Assembly: GCA_020047885.1 (NCBI GenBank)
Contig: JAIFNF010000024.1
Span: forward strand, 1 to 8,611
Reading direction: 5' to 3'
Length of the DNA stretch: 8,611 nucleotides
Origin: Gammaproteobacteria bacterium
Lineage (GTDB): Bacteria; Pseudomonadota; Gammaproteobacteria; Competibacterales; Competibacteraceae
This document shows positions 6,954-8,611 of the stretch, one piece after another. Every line of letters starts with the position of its first letter. Position 1 is the stretch's first letter. The position numbers and the translations under genes were made by a program. Below the pieces are notes generated by a model. It had not been told where the DNA came from, made no database searches, and saw nothing but the letters and a program-made list of their open reading frames with translations.

Positions 6954-8345
6954 TCAGATCGCATCCAGAGGGCTGACCACGCCGCGACCGCCGCGATTGA
7001 GGACGTGGGTATAAATCATCGTCGTGCTCACGTCTTTATGGCCGAGCAATTCCTGGACGGTGCGAATGTCGTAGCCCGATTCCAGTAAATGCGTCGCAAA
7101 ACTGTGGCGCAGGGTATGGCAATGGACAGGCTTGGCCAGACGTGCAGCAGTTGTGGCCTGTTTTACAGCTTTCTGTAGGCTGTTCTCGTGCAAGTGATGA
7201 CGGCGAACCGCCCCACTGCGCGGGTCAACGGAGAGTCGTCCACTGGGAAAGACATACTGCCAGCCCCACTCGGTGGCGGCGTTCGGATACTTCCTAGCCA
7301 AAGCCGATGGGAGATACACCTCACCGTGGCCTTGGGAGAGATCCTCTTCATGCAGCGCCTTGACCTTTTGCAGGTGGATACGCAACGGTTCAAGAAGTTT
7401 TTCTGGTAAGGGGGTCAGCCGATCCTGTTGACCCTTGCCCTCCCTCACCGTGATTTGGCGATAGGCAAAGTCGATATCTTTGACGCGCAACCGCAAACAC
7501 TCCATCAACCGCATCCCGGTTCCATACAACAGCGACGCCATCAACTGATGAGTTCCCGGTAACTGATCGAGTAGTCGCTGAACCTCACCACGGGTCAGGA
7601 CTACGGGCAACCGGCTCGGTCGTTTAGCCCGGACGAAACCGCCCAGATCGCCCAGAGGTTGCTCCAAGGCGTGGGCATAGAAAAACAGCAGGGCATTGAG
7701 CGCCTGATTCTGGGTACTGGCCGCGACATTGCCCTGCACCGCCAGCGTTTCCAAGAATGATACAACATCAGCAGCGCCCGCAGTGCGCGGGTCCCGATCA
7801 TGGATAAAGGCCAGGAACCGCTCGGCCCATGATCGATAGGCGGTTTCAGTGCGGATCGAGTAATTGCGCTGCCGGATCACCGTCACTAACCGGTCAATCG
7901 CGGCTTCATTTTGTACGGCAACTGCTTCCGGGATAGGTGTCGCCTCACTGGCCGGATGCAGTAAGGCTGGCGGATTGGAGACTCGTGCGATGGTCGGATG
8001 GTTTGATGACAAGGTTTGTGCAGAATCTCGCCAGAAATTCCAGTCTACCTCATGCAACCATGGTACGCCGACCAGTTCAAACAGTTTCTGTATAGCATCC
8101 ACTGTTTGCCGAAATTGCCAATCGTTAATTCTGCCTATCCTGCCCAGATCAGCGAAATACTGGTGAACATTGCCGGGCGTATGTTCCGCCAGACGTAGCC
8201 CCGTAGCCGCACGAATATAAGCCTCGGCATGGTTCACATACCAACGGTCGGCAGGCGAGTTGATGCCGTATTGATGCAGCAATTCCAAGTATCGGTTCCA
8301 AAAACGACGAATAGCATCGGTCGGGGTTGACAACGTATTATCCAT
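6954..8345 (-). CDS. intI: Integron integrase (IntI) with a duplicated N-terminal core-binding domain
   Basis: A site-specific tyrosine recombinase of 463 residues that would insert and excise gene cassettes by attI x attC recombination. Catalytic residues are Arg279 (GTGMR), Lys304 (EGKG), His410 and Arg413 (HTLRH), His436 (LLGH) and nucleophile Tyr445 (IYTHV). The Arg-to-Tyr distance of 166 equals that of IntI1 as I recall it. Residues about 343-368 ([12 protein letters not shown]...WQYVFPS) are the extra segment that marks IntI against XerC/D, followed by [11 protein letters not shown]. The usual core-binding domain is about 150-240. Residues 1-133 are extra; Y36, A40-E41, Q80 and A84 align with Y170, A174-E175, Q214 and A218 at a constant offset of 134, suggesting a duplicated SAM-like domain. 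The start lacks an obvious ribosome-binding site, but the FWNRYLELL motif by residue 15 supports it. It is convergent with the nif operon, and no frameshift is seen. Confidence 0.95.
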   Translation of the reverse strand: MDNTLSTPTDAIRRFWNRYLELLHQYGINSPADRWYVNHAEAYIRAATGLRLAEHTPGNVHQYFADLGRIGRINDWQFRQTVDAIQKLFELVGVPWLHEVDWNFWRDSAQTLSSNHPTIARVSNPPALLHPASEATPIPEAVAVQNEAAIDRLVTVIRQRNYSIRTETAYRSWAERFLAFIHDRDPRTAGAADVVSFLETLAVQGNVAASTQNQALNALLFFYAHALEQPLGDLGGFVRAKRPSRLPVVLTRGEVQRLLDQLPGTHQLMASLLYGTGMRLMECLRLRVKDIDFAYRQITVREGKGQQDRLTPLPEKLLEPLRIHLQKVKALHEEDLSQGHGEVYLPSALARKYPNAATEWGWQYVFPSGRLSVDPRSGAVRRHHLHENSLQKAVKQATTAARLAKPVHCHTLRHSFATHLLESGYDIRTVQELLGHKDVSTTMIYTHVLNRGGRGVVSPLDAI

Positions 8346-8355
8346 AGGCTAACGT
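8327..8355 (+). promoter_or_regulatory. Candidate cassette promoter Pc
   Basis: A perfect TTGACA (8327-8332) is followed after 17 nt by TAACGT (8350-8355). It points towards the attI site and cassette, and its -35 box lies in the first codons of intI. In mobile integrons Pc is also in or next to intI and reads out into the cassettes. The -10 box is weak (3 of 6, though the key first T, A and last T are kept). Confidence 0.45.
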
Positions 8356-8393
8356 CTGGGTATCAGATGAGTAAAAATTCAGGGGCTTAATAT

Positions 8394-8426
8394 TATGCAG
8401 AAATCCAGCATAGAAGGATATGCAGA
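8394..8426 (+). repeat. Short direct repeats in the attI region
   Basis: TATGCAGA occurs at 8394-8401 and 8419-8426, 25 bp apart start to start, in the intI-attI spacer. The attI1 site of class 1 integrons has accessory integrase-binding direct repeats upstream of the crossover, so these could play that part. With only 8 bp, chance is a real alternative. Confidence 0.25.
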
Positions 8427-8435
8427 TTCTGTCTA
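8407..8435 (-). promoter_or_regulatory. Candidate integrase promoter Pint
   Basis: On the minus strand TAGACA (8430-8435) is separated by exactly 17 nt from TATGCT (8407-8412); these match sigma-70 consensus at 5 and 4 of 6 positions. Transcription would start near 8400 and leave a leader of about 55 nt before the intI ATG at 8345. The second TATGCAGA repeat and the attI region overlap or flank it, so integrase binding could feed back on its own expression. Confidence 0.45.
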
Positions 8436-8453
8436 GCCCGATATTGGCTCATT

Positions 8454-8468
8454 CTGTATACTCAACAG
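8454..8468. promoter_or_regulatory. LexA-like half-sites with a 7-nt spacer
   Basis: CTGTATACTCAACAG resembles the gammaproteobacterial LexA box CTGT-N8-ACAG but has only 7 nt between the half-sites. Integron integrases are often SOS-controlled from a box near intI. Here the site overlaps the attI crossover G and lies 18 nt beyond the candidate Pint -35, so repression is uncertain. Confidence 0.2.
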
Positions 8469-8474
8469 TTAGGC
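8468..8474 (+). other. attI-type crossover site (GTTAGGC core)
   Basis: GTTAGGC matches the integron core consensus GTTRRRY, where strand exchange falls between G and the first T. It lies 123 bp upstream of the intI start, in the position and orientation expected for attI. A poor inverted partner CTCAAC (8461-8466) precedes it. The base composition becomes AT-rich just after it, as at a cassette junction. The full attI extent cannot be drawn from sequence alone. Confidence 0.6.
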
Positions 8475-8611
8475 GTTTATAAAGTTATGCCCCATGAGGA
8501 GTATTTGTGATTAATCATGATGAAATAAAAAGCCATATTACCGGCGTCCTTGACAAGAAAACTGGAAAAGAGGTTGTTGAAGAAAAAATTGACGACATTG
8601 ATTCTGGAGAT
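8469..8611 (+). mobile_element. First integron gene cassette (partial)
   Basis: If GTTAGGC is the attI/cassette junction, the first cassette begins with TTAGGC at 8469 and runs past the window end. Composition is distinctly more AT-rich than the nif block, the gene starts only 38 nt from the junction, and it reads away from intI, all usual for a cassette. The attC site that would prove it should lie beyond the gene's 3' end, outside the window. Confidence 0.5.
8507..8611 (+). CDS. Cassette-borne protein of unknown function, 5' part
   Basis: A frame of 35 codons open to the window edge, starting with GTG and preceded by AGGAG (8497-8501) at a 5-nt spacing. An in-frame TGA at 8495 rules out an earlier start. 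The visible residues begin VINHDEIKSHITGVLDKKTG and are followed by EVVEEKIDDIDSGD. They are strongly charged, with no signal peptide or membrane segment so far. I do not recognise a family. Lysine codons are AAA in five of six cases and the stretch is AT-rich, unlike the nif genes, fitting a foreign origin. It would be transcribed from Pc or from the TATACT-like box at 8457-8462. Confidence 0.6.
   Translation, partial: MINHDEIKSHITGVLDKKTGKEVVEEKIDDIDSGD

Noticed and set aside
6026..6964. A 312-codon minus-strand reading frame opposite nifX and the ferredoxin
   Set aside because: It is the complement of two well-supported nif genes, it mirrors their codon pattern (including the acidic linker), and its translation shows no family features.
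8481..8490. AAAGTTATGC as a second attC/attI core
   Set aside because: GTTATGC breaks the GTTRRRY consensus at a required purine, and there is no space for a cassette between it and GTTAGGC.

Overview
The window looks like chromosomal DNA of a diazotrophic gammaproteobacterium. Every nif product resembles the Azotobacter vinelandii set in recalled length and motifs, and the order nifK-T-Y-(small orf)-nifF-nifE-N-X-ferredoxin is an Azotobacter-like layout of the molybdenum nitrogenase cluster. A more precise host is only a guess; GC-rich 'TTGGGGGTGAGGG' repeats and an extended integron integrase would fit a Competibacter- or Chromatiales-like bacterium.

Positions 1-6805 form one rightward nif block with very tight packing. 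It holds the 3' three quarters of nifK (dinitrogenase beta chain), nifT, nifY (FeMo-co/apo-dinitrogenase accessory protein), a 92-residue nif-associated protein, nifF (flavodoxin electron donor), nifE and nifN (the scaffold on which the FeMo-cofactor precursor is matured), nifX (carrier of cofactor precursors) and a 2[4Fe-4S] ferredoxin. nifT/nifY and nifY/orf92 share ATGA stop-start overlaps, nifE/nifN overlap by 8 nt and nifN/nifX by 44 nt. I find no convincing -24/-12 (sigma-54) promoter inside the block, so it is probably read from a promoter upstream of the window, presumably before nifH.

A G-rich palindromic repeat family is scattered in the block. One copy lies in the nifK-nifT gap. 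Two tandem 45-bp copies lie inside the end of nifE, where they are translated in frame as a 30-residue C-terminal extension just before the nifN ribosome-binding site.

Positions 6806-6953 are a 148-bp non-coding gap with a GC-rich hairpin. The rest of the window is the head of an integron facing the nif block. A leftward integron integrase gene (6954-8345) carries all catalytic residues and the IntI-specific segment, plus a 133-residue N-terminal extension that looks like a second, degenerate core-binding domain. Upstream of it are candidate Pint and Pc promoters, an attI-type GTTAGGC crossover site at 8468-8474, and an AT-rich first cassette whose GTG-started gene runs off the window end. 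The main points of interest are the repeat-extended NifE and the tandem-CB-domain integrase with its attI region beside a nif operon.
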